Source of the DNA: Lysobacter_K koreensis
GTDB taxonomy: Bacteria; Pseudomonadota; Gammaproteobacteria; Xanthomonadales; Xanthomonadaceae
DNA: 64,000 nt
Direction of reading: 5' to 3'
Assembly (NCBI RefSeq): GCF_042677045.1
Contig: NZ_JBHTIH010000002.1
Span: 1-64,000 of the forward strand
In this document: in pieces, positions 6,250 to 15,807 of the stretch
Layout of the letters: every line of letters begins with the position of its first letter
Numbering within the stretch: position 1 is the stretch's first letter
Translations under genes and position numbers: made by a program
The notes under the pieces: model-generated
Told to the model about the DNA's origin: nothing
The model's database searches: none
The model's input: only the letters and a program-made list of their open reading frames with translations

Positions 6250-7752
6250 ATGACCGAGGAAATCCTGGTCAACGTCACCCCGCGCGAGACCCGCGTGGCG
6301 GTGGTCGAGAACGGCATGCTGCAGGAGCTGCACATCGAACGCGGCTGGCGCCGGGGCGTGGTTGGCAACATCTACAAGGGCCGCGTGCTGCGGGTGATGC
6401 CGGGGATGCAGGCGGCGTTCGTCGAGATCGGCCTGGACCGCGCGGCGTTCCTGCACGCGGCCGACATCATCAAGCCGGCGCCGATTTCCGAAGGCAGCGG
6501 CGGCGACGGCGAAGAAGCGCCGGTGGTGTTGCCGCCGACGCCGACCCGGCCGATCGCCGAACTGCTGCGCGAAGGCCAGGACATCATCGTTCAGGTGGTC
6601 AAGGACCCGATCGGCAGCAAGGGCGCGCGGTTGACGATGCAGGTCTCCATCCCGTCGCGCTACCTGGTGCTGCTGCCGCGCACGCGCGTGGTCGGGGTGT
6701 CGGCGCGGATCGAGGACGAGGCCGAGCGCGCGCGCCTGAAGACCCACGTCGCCGCGCAGGCGCCGGCCGGCGCGCTGCACGGCTACATCGTGCGCACCAA
6801 TGCCGAGGGCCAGCCGGAGGAAGCGCTGGCCGAGGACGTCGCCTACCTGAGCCGCGCGTGGAGCCTGATCGAGGAGAAATCCAAGTCGGCGCGGGTCGGC
6901 GAGCGCGTCTACGAAGACCTGACCTTGCCGTTGCGCGCGGTGCGCGACCTGATCCGCCGCGACGTCGAAAAGGTCAAGGTCGATTCGCGCGAGACCTGCG
7001 AGCGCCTGAAGACCTTTGCCGCGCAGTACATGCCTGGGTTGGCCGACAAGATCGAACACTATTCCGGTGCGCGCCCGATCTTCGACCTGTACGGGGTCGA
7101 GGACGAGATCCAGCGCGCGCTCGACAAGCAGGTGCCGCTGAAGTCCGGCGGCTACCTGGTGATCGACCAGACCGAGGCGATGACCACGGTCGACGTCAAC
7201 ACCGGTTCGTTCATCGGCCAGCGCAACCTTGAGGAGACGGTGTACCGCACCAACCTCGAAGCCGCGCAGTCGGTCGCGCGCCAGCTGCGGCTGCGCAACC
7301 TGGGCGGCATCATCATCATCGACTTCATCGACATGACCGATGCCGAGCACAAGCGCCAGGTGCTGCGCACGCTGGAGAAGTCGCTGGCCAAGGACCACGC
7401 CAAGACCACGGTCTACGACTTCTCGCCGCTGGGTCTGGTCGAGATGACGCGCAAGCGCACCACCGAAAGCCTGGAGCGCCAGCTCAGCGAGCCGTGCCAC
7501 GAATGCGGCGGCCGCGGCACCTTGAAGACGCCGGAAACGGTGACCTACGAGATCTTCCGCGAGATCGTCCGCCAGGTGCGGCAGTTCGATGCCGCGCGGC
7601 TGTTGGTGATCGCCTCGCCCAAGGTGGTGGCGCGCATCACCGAGGACGAGTCGGCGGCGGTGGCGGAGCTGGAGGAGTTTCTCGGCAAGTCGATCCGCTT
7701 CCAGCCGGATGATCAGTACGCCCAGGAGCAGTTCGATGTCGTGCTGCTTTGA
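6250..7752 (+). CDS. rng: Ribonuclease G
   Basis: The product has 500 residues, close to the usual 489 of RNase G and far short of RNase E, and has no C-terminal degradosome scaffold. An S1 RNA-binding domain (about residues 36-125) contains a 14-residue insert with an acidic Gly/Glu-rich stretch. The catalytic centre shows TTVDVNTGSF (Asp near 316) and IIIIDFIDMTD (Asp near 358). CHECGGRG near 418 is the zinc-link pair of cysteines. RNase G trims the 5' end of 16S rRNA and degrades some mRNAs. No clear ribosome site precedes ATG 6250, but the N terminus MTEEILVNVTPRETRVA fits the family exactly. Confidence 0.95.
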   Translation: MTEEILVNVTPRETRVAVVENGMLQELHIERGWRRGVVGNIYKGRVLRVMPGMQAAFVEIGLDRAAFLHAADIIKPAPISEGSGGDGEEAPVVLPPTPTRPIAELLREGQDIIVQVVKDPIGSKGARLTMQVSIPSRYLVLLPRTRVVGVSARIEDEAERARLKTHVAAQAPAGALHGYIVRTNAEGQPEEALAEDVAYLSRAWSLIEEKSKSARVGERVYEDLTLPLRAVRDLIRRDVEKVKVDSRETCERLKTFAAQYMPGLADKIEHYSGARPIFDLYGVEDEIQRALDKQVPLKSGGYLVIDQTEAMTTVDVNTGSFIGQRNLEETVYRTNLEAAQSVARQLRLRNLGGIIIIDFIDMTDAEHKRQVLRTLEKSLAKDHAKTTVYDFSPLGLVEMTRKRTTESLERQLSEPCHECGGRGTLKTPETVTYEIFREIVRQVRQFDAARLLVIASPKVVARITEDESAAVAELEEFLGKSIRFQPDDQYAQEQFDVVLL

Positions 7753-7768
7753 GGTGGTTGGCCGCGTA

Positions 7769-7934
7769 AGTGCCCCCTCCATTGCGCGAAGCGCAGGGGA
7801 GGGTTGGGGAGGGGTGCTTTTGCTTCTGTCTTTGCGTCTGGCCATGAGGAAGAAACAACAGCAAGAGCACTCGCGCCTTCGGCCCTCGTCACCCCTCCCC
7901 AACCCTCCCCTGCGCCATGCGCAAGGGAGGGGGT
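7769..7934. repeat. Palindromic repeats, CCCCTCC family
   Basis: Two opposed arms: CCCCTCCATTGCGCGAAGCG then CAGGGGAGGGTTGGGGAGGGG at 7779-7817, and ACCCCTCCCCAACCCTCCCC then TGCGCCATGCGCAAGGGAGG at 7890-7930. They flank about 70 nt of unique DNA and fill the rng-yhdP gap. Confidence 0.75.
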
Positions 7935-7942
7935 AAGAGCCC

Positions 7943-10900
7943 ATGCCCACCCCGCTGCGCCGCCGCCTCCGCTTCGCCCGACGTGGCTTCGGCTACGCGC
8001 TCGCGTTGGCGCTGGTGCTGGTCGCGCTGCTGCTGGGCACGGTCAGCCAGGTGCTGCCGCTGGCCGAGAGCCACCCCGACCGCGTCGCGGCGTGGTTGAG
8101 CCAGCGTGCGGGGCGGCAGGTGGCGTTCGACCGCGTGCAGACACAATGGACACGGCGCGGGCCGTTGCTGCAGCTGGACAACCTGCGCATCGGCGCCGGC
8201 ACACAGGCGTTCACGATCGGCGACACCGAGATGTTGGTGTCGGTCTACGCCGGGTTGCTGCCGGGCAAGGCGTTTTCCGAGCTGCGCCTGCGCGGGCTCG
8301 ACCTGACCCTGGAACGTGCCGCCGACGGCCGCTGGCAGGTGCGCGGCCTGCCGGGCCAGCAGACGCCCGGCGGCGATCCGTTCGCAGCGCTGGAAGGGCT
8401 GGGCGAACTGCAGGTGATCGGCGGCAAGCTGGCGATCCATGCGCCGGCGCTGGGCATCGACACCACGCTGCCGAAGATCGACCTGCGCCTGCGCGTGGAC
8501 GGTGACCGCGTTCGCGCCGGCGTGCGCGCGTGGCCGCGGGTGCAGGCCAAGCCGCTCGATGCGGTGCTGGATTTCGACCGCAAGCGCGGCGACGGACGCG
8601 CCTACGCCGGCGCCCGCCAGGCCGACCTGGCGGCGTGGTCGCCGTTGCTGCGGTTGGCCGGGATCGGCGTCGAGTCCGGACACGGCCGTGCCGAGGCCTG
8701 GGCGGAACTGCGCGGCCACCGCATCGCCGAGGTGACCGTGGATGCGGCGCTCGACCAGGTCGGCTTGCGCGGCGCGCCGCTGCCCGGCAACGCGTCGTCG
8801 CAGCGCGTGCGGTTCGCGCGGGTCGAGTCGCGCGCGCGCTGGCGGCTGGACGCGGCCGCGCGCGCGGGCAAACCCGGCGTGCCGGGCTGGCGTTTCGACG
8901 CGCCGAAGTTGCGGATCGGCAGCGGCGCACAGCGGCAGACCCTCGATGGCCTGGTCCTGGCCGGCGGCGAGCGCTACGCATTGCTCGCGCAGCGCGTCGA
9001 TGCCGCGCCGCTGTTCGCGCTCGCCGCGCTCAGCGACCGGCTGTCGCCGGCGTTGCGCAGCTGGCTGCAGGCCGCGCGGCCGCAGGCATCGCTGCAGCAG
9101 ATCGAAGTCACCGGCCGGCGCGATGGCGCGCTGCACGCGCGCGCGCGCATCAGCGGCTTGGGTTTCGGCGCGGTCGGCACCGCGCCGGGCGTGTGTGGCC
9201 TGGGTGGGCAGCTCGACGGCGACGCCGACGGGTTTTCCCTTCAGCTCGATCCCGGCGCGGCGACCGCGTTCGATTGGCCGCACGGGTTCGGCGTGGTGCG
9301 CACGGTCAAGCTCGACGGCTTGGTCAGCGGCTGGCGCGAGGGCGGCGGCTGGCGCATCGGCACGCCGGCGTTGCGCGTGGCCGGCGACGGCTTCGGCGTC
9401 AACGCGCGCGGCGGGCTGTGGTGGCAAGGCGACGGCACGCGGCCGTGGATCGATATCGCCGCCGACATCGACCACGCCAGCGTGCCGGTCGCGAAAGGCT
9501 TCTGGGTGCGCCACCTGATGTCACCGGCGCTCGTGCAATGGCTCGACACCGCGCTGGTCGCCGGCACCGTGCGCGACGGCCACGCGATCATTTCCGGCGA
9601 CCTCGACCACTGGCCGTTCCGCGACCGCAACGGCCGCTTCGAGGCGAGCGCGCACATCGGCCAGGGCACGGTGAAGTTCCAGCCCGACTGGCCCGCGGTC
9701 GAAGGTGTCGAGGCCGACGCCCGCTTCATCGCCGACGGCTTCACCGTCGATGGCACGGGGCGGCTGGGCCAGGTCGACATCGCGCAACTGCATGCCGGCA
9801 TCGACCACTACAAGGACGGCGCGCTGGTGGTGACGGCGCGCGGCGGTGGCGATGCCAGACAGCTGCTCGACGTGCTGCGCCGCAGCCCACTGGAGAAGCA
9901 GCACCGCGACACGTTCGCGAACCTCACCGTGAGTGGCGCGGCGGACGCCACCTTCGACCTCAAGCTGCCGCTCGCGCGCGGCAGCAAGCTCGCGCTCGGC
10001 GGCACGGTCGCGCTGCGCGACGCCAGGCTCGCCGACGCGCGCTGGAAACTCGCGTTCGACCAGGTCAACGGCGGCGCGCAATACTCGCGCAGCGGCTTCC
10101 GCGCCGACGAGCTGCGCGTGCGCCACGAAGGCCAGCCCGGCCGGCTCGCATTGCGCGCCGGCGATGGCTACGTGCGTGAGCCGCGCAACGTGTTCGAGGC
10201 CGGGCTCGACGCCAGCCTCGGTGCCGACGAGTTGATCGACCGCGGCCCGAAGGAGTTGGCGTGGTTGAAGCCGCACCTCGACGGACGCTCGACTTGGACG
10301 GTCGGCATCGCGATCCCGAAGTCCGCCGCAGGGCGCGCGGCTCCGACCCTGCTGCAGTTGCGTTCGAACCTGGTCGGCACCGCGCTCGACCTTCCCGCGC
10401 CGCTGCGCAAGCCGGCCGCGGCCGCGCTCGCGACCAGCGTCGAGACGCCGCTGCCGCTGGGCAGCGGCGACATCCGCGTCGGCCTGGGCAACCTGATGGC
10501 GCTGCGCGCGCGCAGCGGCAACGGCCAGACCGGCGTGCGCGTGGTGCTGGGCGCGGCGCGCGTCGACGACGCACCGCCGGCCTCGGGCCTGGTCGCGACC
10601 GGCAATGCCGGCGCGTTGGATGCGATCGACTGGATCGCGCTCGCGCGCGGCGGCGAAGGCGGCGCGGGCCTGCCGCTGCAACGCATCGACGTCAATGCGC
10701 AGCGGCTGCTGCTGCTCGGCGGCGCGTTCCCCGATACCCGGGTCGTGGTCGTGCCAGCCGCCAGCGGCGCGACCGCGGTGCGCGCCGAGGGCGCGGCGCT
10801 GGACGGCGCGTTGTTGGTTTCGCCAGGTAACGGCCCGGCCGGGGACGGCGCCACCGTCGCCGGACGATTCGCGCGCGTGCACTGGCGTTCGGCGGCCGCG

Positions 10901-11848
10901 GCCAACGCCGGCAGCGGCGCCAGCTCCGCCGCGGCGCGTGCCAGCGGCACCGCGACGGCATCGCGGTCGCGGGCGTCGATGGATGCCGGTTTCGATCCCG
11001 CGCGGATTCCGCCACTGGCGCTCGACATCGACGACCTGCGTGTCGCCGATGCGCGCCTGGGCACGGCCAAGCTGCGTACCCGGTCGAGCGCGGCCGGCAT
11101 GCGCATCGAACAGTTCCTGGCGCGCGCCGACAAGCAGCGCATCGACCTGAGCGGCGACTGGACCGGGCGTGGCGTGGCGGCGCGCAGCCGGTTCGACGTG
11201 CGCATCGGCAGCGACGACTTCGGCGCGCTGCTGGCCGGCTTCGGTTTCGGCGGGCGCCTGGGCGGCGGCAGCGGCACCGCGCGTTTCGATGCCGGCTGGC
11301 CCGGCAGTCCGGCCGAGTTTCGGCTCGATGCGCTCGACGGCAGTTTGGTGCTGGATGCGCGCGACGGCCGCCTGCTCGAGGTCGAGCCCGGTGCCGGGCG
11401 CGTGCTCGGGCTGCTCAGCCTGGCCGAGTTGCCGCGGCGGCTGACCCTGGATTTCCGCGACTTCTTTTCCAAGGGTTTCGCGTTCAACACCATCGGTGGC
11501 ACCGTGCGTTTCGCCGGCGGCAGCGCGCGCAGCGACAAGCTGGCGATCGACGGCCCGGCCGCGGCGATCGACATCCGCGGTACCGCCAACCTGCGCGCGC
11601 AAAGCTTCGACCAGACCATCGAGGTGCGCCCCAAGTCCGGCAACCTGCTGACCGTGGCCGGCGCGATCGCCGGCGGCCCGGTCGGCGCGGCGATCGGCGC
11701 GGCCGCGAACGCGGTGCTGCAGAAGCCGCTGGGCCAGTTGGGCGCCAAGACCTACCGCGTCACCGGGCCGTGGAAGGAGCCCAAGGTCGAGGTGATCTCG
11801 CGCGCGCAGAGCCGGGTCTCGGCGGTGCCACCCGTGCCGGCCGGTTGA
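7943..11848 (+). CDS. yhdP: YhdP-family protein (TIGR02099, AsmA-like)
   Basis: The product has 1301 residues, the usual YhdP length. One N-terminal membrane anchor (FGYALALALVLVALLLGTVS, about residues 15-34) is followed by a long periplasmic part of beta-rich AsmA/Tam-like repeats. The C-terminal AsmA_2-like stretch ends in the conserved GPWKEPKVEVI. YhdP is one of the inner-membrane-anchored bridge proteins thought to carry phospholipids to the outer membrane, with TamB and YdbH. The Ala/Ser stretch near residues 990-1010 (NAGSGASSAAARASGTATA) is a low-complexity insert. Position between rng and tldD supports the call. Confidence 0.93.
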   Translation: MPTPLRRRLRFARRGFGYALALALVLVALLLGTVSQVLPLAESHPDRVAAWLSQRAGRQVAFDRVQTQWTRRGPLLQLDNLRIGAGTQAFTIGDTEMLVSVYAGLLPGKAFSELRLRGLDLTLERAADGRWQVRGLPGQQTPGGDPFAALEGLGELQVIGGKLAIHAPALGIDTTLPKIDLRLRVDGDRVRAGVRAWPRVQAKPLDAVLDFDRKRGDGRAYAGARQADLAAWSPLLRLAGIGVESGHGRAEAWAELRGHRIAEVTVDAALDQVGLRGAPLPGNASSQRVRFARVESRARWRLDAAARAGKPGVPGWRFDAPKLRIGSGAQRQTLDGLVLAGGERYALLAQRVDAAPLFALAALSDRLSPALRSWLQAARPQASLQQIEVTGRRDGALHARARISGLGFGAVGTAPGVCGLGGQLDGDADGFSLQLDPGAATAFDWPHGFGVVRTVKLDGLVSGWREGGGWRIGTPALRVAGDGFGVNARGGLWWQGDGTRPWIDIAADIDHASVPVAKGFWVRHLMSPALVQWLDTALVAGTVRDGHAIISGDLDHWPFRDRNGRFEASAHIGQGTVKFQPDWPAVEGVEADARFIADGFTVDGTGRLGQVDIAQLHAGIDHYKDGALVVTARGGGDARQLLDVLRRSPLEKQHRDTFANLTVSGAADATFDLKLPLARGSKLALGGTVALRDARLADARWKLAFDQVNGGAQYSRSGFRADELRVRHEGQPGRLALRAGDGYVREPRNVFEAGLDASLGADELIDRGPKELAWLKPHLDGRSTWTVGIAIPKSAAGRAAPTLLQLRSNLVGTALDLPAPLRKPAAAALATSVETPLPLGSGDIRVGLGNLMALRARSGNGQTGVRVVLGAARVDDAPPASGLVATGNAGALDAIDWIALARGGEGGAGLPLQRIDVNAQRLLLLGGAFPDTRVVVVPAASGATAVRAEGAALDGALLVSPGNGPAGDGATVAGRFARVHWRSAAAANAGSGASSAAARASGTATASRSRASMDAGFDPARIPPLALDIDDLRVADARLGTAKLRTRSSAAGMRIEQFLARADKQRIDLSGDWTGRGVAARSRFDVRIGSDDFGALLAGFGFGGRLGGGSGTARFDAGWPGSPAEFRLDALDGSLVLDARDGRLLEVEPGAGRVLGLLSLAELPRRLTLDFRDFFSKGFAFNTIGGTVRFAGGSARSDKLAIDGPAAAIDIRGTANLRAQSFDQTIEVRPKSGNLLTVAGAIAGGPVGAAIGAAANAVLQKPLGQLGAKTYRVTGPWKEPKVEVISRAQSRVSAVPPVPAG

Positions 11849-11892
11849 TTCATCCGGCTGTGCCACCATCTCGTGCTGGCCACCCGTTCCCG

Positions 11893-12011
11893 GTAGGGCG
11901 GGTTTCAACCCGCCTTTTGCGTTGGCGGTTCGGATAGCCACCGCTGCGCGTTGCCGTCACCCGGCATCGGGACAAGCAGAATAGAAGCCGGCGGGTTGAA
12001 ACCCGCCCTAC
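11893..12011. repeat. Paired REP-like palindrome, GTAGGGCGGG family
   Basis: GTAGGGCGGGTTTCAACCCG at 11893 and its inverted copy ending CGGGTTGAAACCCGCCCTAC at 12011 flank about 75 nt of unique DNA in the yhdP-tldD gap. The units differ from those at 2994-3059 by only one or two bases. Confidence 0.85.
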
Positions 12012-12039
12012 GCAACGACCCCAATTCCCGGACCACTCC

Positions 12040-13482
12040 ATGACCTTGCCCATCCAACTCGCCGAAACCCGCCTGCTGCTGCCCGCCGGGCTCGACGCCA
12101 GTGGCCTGGAGCGCACCTTCGGCACGCTGCTCGGGCCGGGCATCGATTTCGGCGACCTGTATTTCCAGCACGCGCGCCGCGAGAGCTGGACGGTCGAGGA
12201 CGGCATCGTCAAGGACGGCTCGCATTCGATCGAGCAGGGCGTCGGCGTGCGTGCGATCAGCGGCGAGAAGACCGGCTTCGCTTATTCCGACGAGATCAAC
12301 GCCGAGGCGCTGATTGCCGCGTCGAAGTCGGCACGCGCGATCGCCCGCGACGGCTCGACCCAGGCGACGCAATCGCTGGTGCGCGGCGGCGGCCGATCCC
12401 TGTATCCGGCGCAGGACCCGATCGATTCGCTCGGCAACGAGGACAAGGTCGAGGCGCTGCGCCGGGTCGACAAGCTGCTGCGCGCCGCCGACCCGCGCGT
12501 GCAGCAGGTGGTGGTGAGCCTGGCCGGCGGCGTCGACACGGTGCTGGTCGCGCGCAGCGACGGCGTGCTGGCCGCCGACGTGCGGCCGCTGGTGCGCTTC
12601 AACGTGCAGGTGATCGTCGAACAGAACGGCCGCCGCGAGAGCGGCTACGCCGGCGGCGGCGGGCGCTACAGCTACGTGGAGTTGTTCGATGGCGGCAAGC
12701 CGGAGGCCTGGGCGCGCGACGCGCTGCGCCAGGCGCTGGTGAACCTGGAGGCGGTCGATGCGCCGGCCGGGGTGATGCCGGTGGTGCTCGGCAGCGGCTG
12801 GCCCGGCGTGCTGCTGCACGAGGCGGTCGGCCACGGCCTGGAAGGCGATTTCAACCGCAAGGGCACCAGCACCTACGCCGGCCGCATCGGCCAGCGCGTT
12901 GCCTCCCCGGGCGTGACCATCGTCGACGACGGCACGCTGGCCGGACGCCGCGGCTCGCTCAACGTCGACGACGAAGGCACCCCGACCCAGTGCACCACGC
13001 TGATCGAGGACGGCGTGCTGGTCGGCTACATGCAGGACACGCTCAACGCCCGCCTGATGGGCATGGCGCCAACCGGCAATGGCCGCCGCGAATCGTTCGC
13101 GCACCTGCCGATGCCGCGCATGACCAACACCTACATGCTGGCCGGCACCCACGATCCGGCCGAGATGATCCGCTCGATCAAGAAGGGCCTGTACGCAGTG
13201 AACTTCGGCGGCGGTCAGGTCGACATCACCTCGGGCAAGTACGTGTTCTCGGCGACCGAGGCCTACCTGATCGAGGACGGCAAGGTCACCGCGCCGGTCA
13301 AGGGCGCGACCCTGATCGGCAACGGCCCGGAAACGATGCAGAAGGTGCGCATGATCGGCAACGACCTTGCGCTGGACGAGGGCGTGGGCGTGTGCGGCAA
13401 GGACGGTCAGAGCGTGCCGGTCGGCGTCGGCCAGCCGTCGCTGCTGATCGAGGGGCTGACGGTGGGCGGCACGCAGGCGTGA
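12040..13482 (+). CDS. tldD: Metalloprotease TldD
   Basis: The product has 480 residues, full length. The zinc-binding HEAVGH (HExxxH, about residues 260-265) lies within LLHEAVGHGLEGDFNRKG. Further U62-family blocks are GVGVRAISGEKTGFAYSDEI near residue 70 and GGGQVDITSGKYVFSATEAY near 390. TldD is the catalytic subunit of the TldD/TldE(PmbA) heterodimer that cleaves unfolded peptides, matures microcin B17-type precursors and degrades CcdA. Its partner pmbA lies 0.8 kb downstream, separated by the opposite-strand darP gene. Confidence 0.96.
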   Translation: MTLPIQLAETRLLLPAGLDASGLERTFGTLLGPGIDFGDLYFQHARRESWTVEDGIVKDGSHSIEQGVGVRAISGEKTGFAYSDEINAEALIAASKSARAIARDGSTQATQSLVRGGGRSLYPAQDPIDSLGNEDKVEALRRVDKLLRAADPRVQQVVVSLAGGVDTVLVARSDGVLAADVRPLVRFNVQVIVEQNGRRESGYAGGGGRYSYVELFDGGKPEAWARDALRQALVNLEAVDAPAGVMPVVLGSGWPGVLLHEAVGHGLEGDFNRKGTSTYAGRIGQRVASPGVTIVDDGTLAGRRGSLNVDDEGTPTQCTTLIEDGVLVGYMQDTLNARLMGMAPTGNGRRESFAHLPMPRMTNTYMLAGTHDPAEMIRSIKKGLYAVNFGGGQVDITSGKYVFSATEAYLIEDGKVTAPVKGATLIGNGPETMQKVRMIGNDLALDEGVGVCGKDGQSVPVGVGQPSLLIEGLTVGGTQA

Positions 13483-13496
13483 TGTTGCGGTTCTCT

Positions 13497-13612
13497 TTCC
13501 TTCTCCCCTCGGGAGAAGGTGCCCGAAGGGCGGATGAGGGGCCGATGTACGGTGGAGCTATACGCTCGCGGCGGCCCCTCACCCCAACCCCTCTCCCGAG
13601 GGGAGAGGGGCT
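13497..13612. repeat. Palindromic repeats, CTCTCCCGAGGGGAGA family
   Basis: Left arm CTTCTCCCCTCGGGAGAAGG then TGCCCGAAGGGCGGATGAGG; right arm CCCCTCACCCCAACCCCTCT then CCCGAGGGGAGAGGGG. They face each other across about 35 nt between the converging tldD and darP genes, where the hairpins could end transcripts from both sides although no U-tract is present. Confidence 0.75.
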
Positions 13613-14174
13613 AAAGCGGCTCGTCGCCTTCTTCAGCGTCGTCGCCGACCGCGCCGCCGCCCAGCACCAACTCCCGCAACTCGCGAAACAGCTCGCGGAA
13701 CGCGCGCGGCGGCTTGTTGCGCTTGCGTTCCTCCAGCGTGTTGCGCACCAGCTGCCGCAGCAGCTGGCGGTCGGCCGACGGGAACGCGTCGAGGAACTCG
13801 GCCAGCGCGGCGTCGCCGTCGACCAGCAGGCGTTCGCGCCAGGCCTCGACCCGGTGCATCGCGGCGATTTCGCGCCGCGAAGCCTCACCGCCTACATCGA
13901 GCGCGTCGCGGATCGCGTCGAGGGTCTCGTCATCCTCGCGCCGCGTCTGCTTGGCCAGGAACGCCAGCTGCCGCTTGTGGGCGATGTGCGAGGTGATGCG
14001 CTTGGTCTCGGCGATATGCGGCAGCAGCGACTCGGGCACCGGCAGCTTGGCCAGCTGCGCCGGGGTCAGCGCGACCAGGCGTTCGCACAGCGCCAGCACC
14101 TCCAGTGCGTCGCGCCGGTTCTGGCTGCGGCTGTCGCCCCGGTACTCGCCCGTTTCTTCGTCTACACCACGCAT
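13611..14174 (-). CDS. darP: DarP (YjgA) family ribosome assembly factor
   Basis: The product has 187 residues. MRGVDEETGEYRGDSRSQNR is followed by RDALEVLALCERLVAL..LAKLPVPESLL..I..TKRITSHIAHKRQLAFLAK, the DUF615/YjgA signature; family members dock on 23S helix H92 late in 50S assembly. The acidic tail (GDDAEEGDEPL) is typical. ATG 14174 is preceded by GGAAGAG, and an ATG 40 codons upstream would run into the pmbA leader. It diverges from pmbA with 119 nt between starts, as yjgA and pmbA do in enterics. Confidence 0.92.
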   Translation of the reverse strand: MRGVDEETGEYRGDSRSQNRRDALEVLALCERLVALTPAQLAKLPVPESLLPHIAETKRITSHIAHKRQLAFLAKQTRREDDETLDAIRDALDVGGEASRREIAAMHRVEAWRERLLVDGDAALAEFLDAFPSADRQLLRQLVRNTLEERKRNKPPRAFRELFRELRELVLGGGAVGDDAEEGDEPL

Positions 14175-14293
14175 CGTCAACTCTTCCAGACTGGCATTCC
14201 GGGCGCGGCGGGGGCTCTGCCTCGCGCGCGCCGGGGAAATAATCAGGTCCCGCGGCTTCCGGTCCCGGGACGGCACCTTGCAAGGATAAGTCA

Positions 14294-15703
14294 TTGAACG
14301 CGAAGACCCCCCATGCCGCCGGCCCGGTCAGCACCGGCCCTATGGCCACGCTCACCCACGCCACCTCGCTGGGCGACAGCCACGCGCGCCTGGACGCGCT
14401 GGCCGAGTTGTCCCAGCGCCTGCTCGAGCGCTGCCACGCCAGTGGCGCGAGCCAAGCCGAGGTCTCGTGTTCGGAGGAGTCGGGACTCAACGTCAACGTG
14501 CGCATGGGCGAGGTCGAGACGGTCGAGTCGACCCGCGACCGCGGCATCGCCGTCACCGTCTACTTCGGCCAGCGCAAGGGCAGCGCCAGCACCGCCGACC
14601 TGCGCGAGGACAGCCTCGACGCGACCGTGGCGCAGGCCTGCGCGATCGCGCGCTACACCGAGCACGACAGCGCCGCCGGCCTGGCCGATGCGGAGCTGAT
14701 GGCCAGCGACCTGCGCGAGTTCGACAGCTGGCACCCGTGGGCGATCGAGGCCGACCACGCGATCGACCTGGCGACCGCGTGCGAAGCGGCCGGGCGCGAG
14801 TTCGACCGCCGCGTCGAGAACTCCGACGGCGCCTCGGTCGGCAGCGGCGAGAGCATCGGCGTCTACGCCAATTCGCATGGCTTCGTCGGCCGCGAGCGCA
14901 GCACCCAGCATTCGCTGGGCTGCGCACTGATCGCCGGCAGCGGCGACGCGATGCAGCGCGACGGCTGGTACAGCATCGGCCTGTCTGCCGACGACCTGCA
15001 GTCGGCGGCGACGATCGGCCGCAAGGCCGCCGAACGCGCGGTGTCGCGGCTGGATCCGCGCCAGATCCCCACCGGCGACTACCCGGTGCTGTACGCGGCC
15101 GAATCGGCGCGCTCGCTGATCGGGCACCTGATCGGCGCGGTCTCCGGTGGCGCGTTGTATCGCCGCGCGAGCTTCCTGCTCGACAGCGCCGGTACCCAGC
15201 TGTTTCCGGAATGGTTCGCGATCGACGAGCTGCCGTTCATGGCCCGCGGCTTCCGCTCCAGCGCGTTCGATGCCGAGGGCGTCGCCACCCACGAGTCGCC
15301 GCTGGTCAAGGACGGCGTGCTGCAGCGCTACGTGCTGGGCAGCTACTCGGCACGCAAGCTCGGCCTGCGCACCACCGGAAACGCCGGCGGCGTGCACAAC
15401 CTGCAGGTGCAGGCCAATTCCGGCGACTTCGAGGCGATGGTGCGCGGCATGGGCCGGGGCCTGCTGGTCACCGAGCTGATGGGGCAGGGCGTCAACACCA
15501 TCACCGGCGACTACTCGCGCGGCGCGGCCGGGTTCTGGGTCGAAAACGGGCAGATCCAGTACCCGGTCGACGGCATCACCATCGCCGGCAACCTCAAGCA
15601 GATGTTCGCCGCGATCGAGGCGGTCGGCAGCGACGTCGACCCGCGCTCGCACGTGCGCACCGGCTCGATCCTGGTCGGGAAAATGACCGTCGCCGGCGAA
15701 TGA
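14294..15703 (+). CDS. pmbA: Metalloprotease PmbA (TldE)
   Basis: The product has 469 residues. Family blocks include AEVSCSEESGLNVNVRMGEV, RDRGIAVTVYFGQRKGSAST, LIGAVSGGALYRRASFLLDS and GGVHNLQVQANSGDFEAMVR. Unlike TldD it lacks HExxxH, as expected for the TldE subunit. The start is TTG at 14294 with AAGGAT 7 nt upstream; an ATG at 14342 would shorten it by 16 residues but lacks a ribosome site. The rare start may keep its level in step with tldD, which is separated from it by darP. Confidence 0.94.
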   Translation: MNAKTPHAAGPVSTGPMATLTHATSLGDSHARLDALAELSQRLLERCHASGASQAEVSCSEESGLNVNVRMGEVETVESTRDRGIAVTVYFGQRKGSASTADLREDSLDATVAQACAIARYTEHDSAAGLADAELMASDLREFDSWHPWAIEADHAIDLATACEAAGREFDRRVENSDGASVGSGESIGVYANSHGFVGRERSTQHSLGCALIAGSGDAMQRDGWYSIGLSADDLQSAATIGRKAAERAVSRLDPRQIPTGDYPVLYAAESARSLIGHLIGAVSGGALYRRASFLLDSAGTQLFPEWFAIDELPFMARGFRSSAFDAEGVATHESPLVKDGVLQRYVLGSYSARKLGLRTTGNAGGVHNLQVQANSGDFEAMVRGMGRGLLVTELMGQGVNTITGDYSRGAAGFWVENGQIQYPVDGITIAGNLKQMFAAIEAVGSDVDPRSHVRTGSILVGKMTVAGE

Positions 15704-15807
15704 CCGCACGCAGCCCGGCCGCACCTATGCCTTAAGTTGGCTTGTGCGGCGCGCGCACGGCCTCATTGTGGAACCCGAGCCGGAACGTTTTCCGGGAGGA
15801 GCCGACC

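Noticed and set aside
5968..7950. Long minus-strand frame (660 codons) over rng
   Set aside because: Overlaps rng entirely and runs through palindromic repeats at both ends; composition is Arg/His/Leu low complexity.
9521..11941. Long minus-strand frame (806 codons) opposite yhdP
   Set aside because: Antisense shadow of the third-position GC bias; the yhdP product has the expected family length and features, and the shadow has none.
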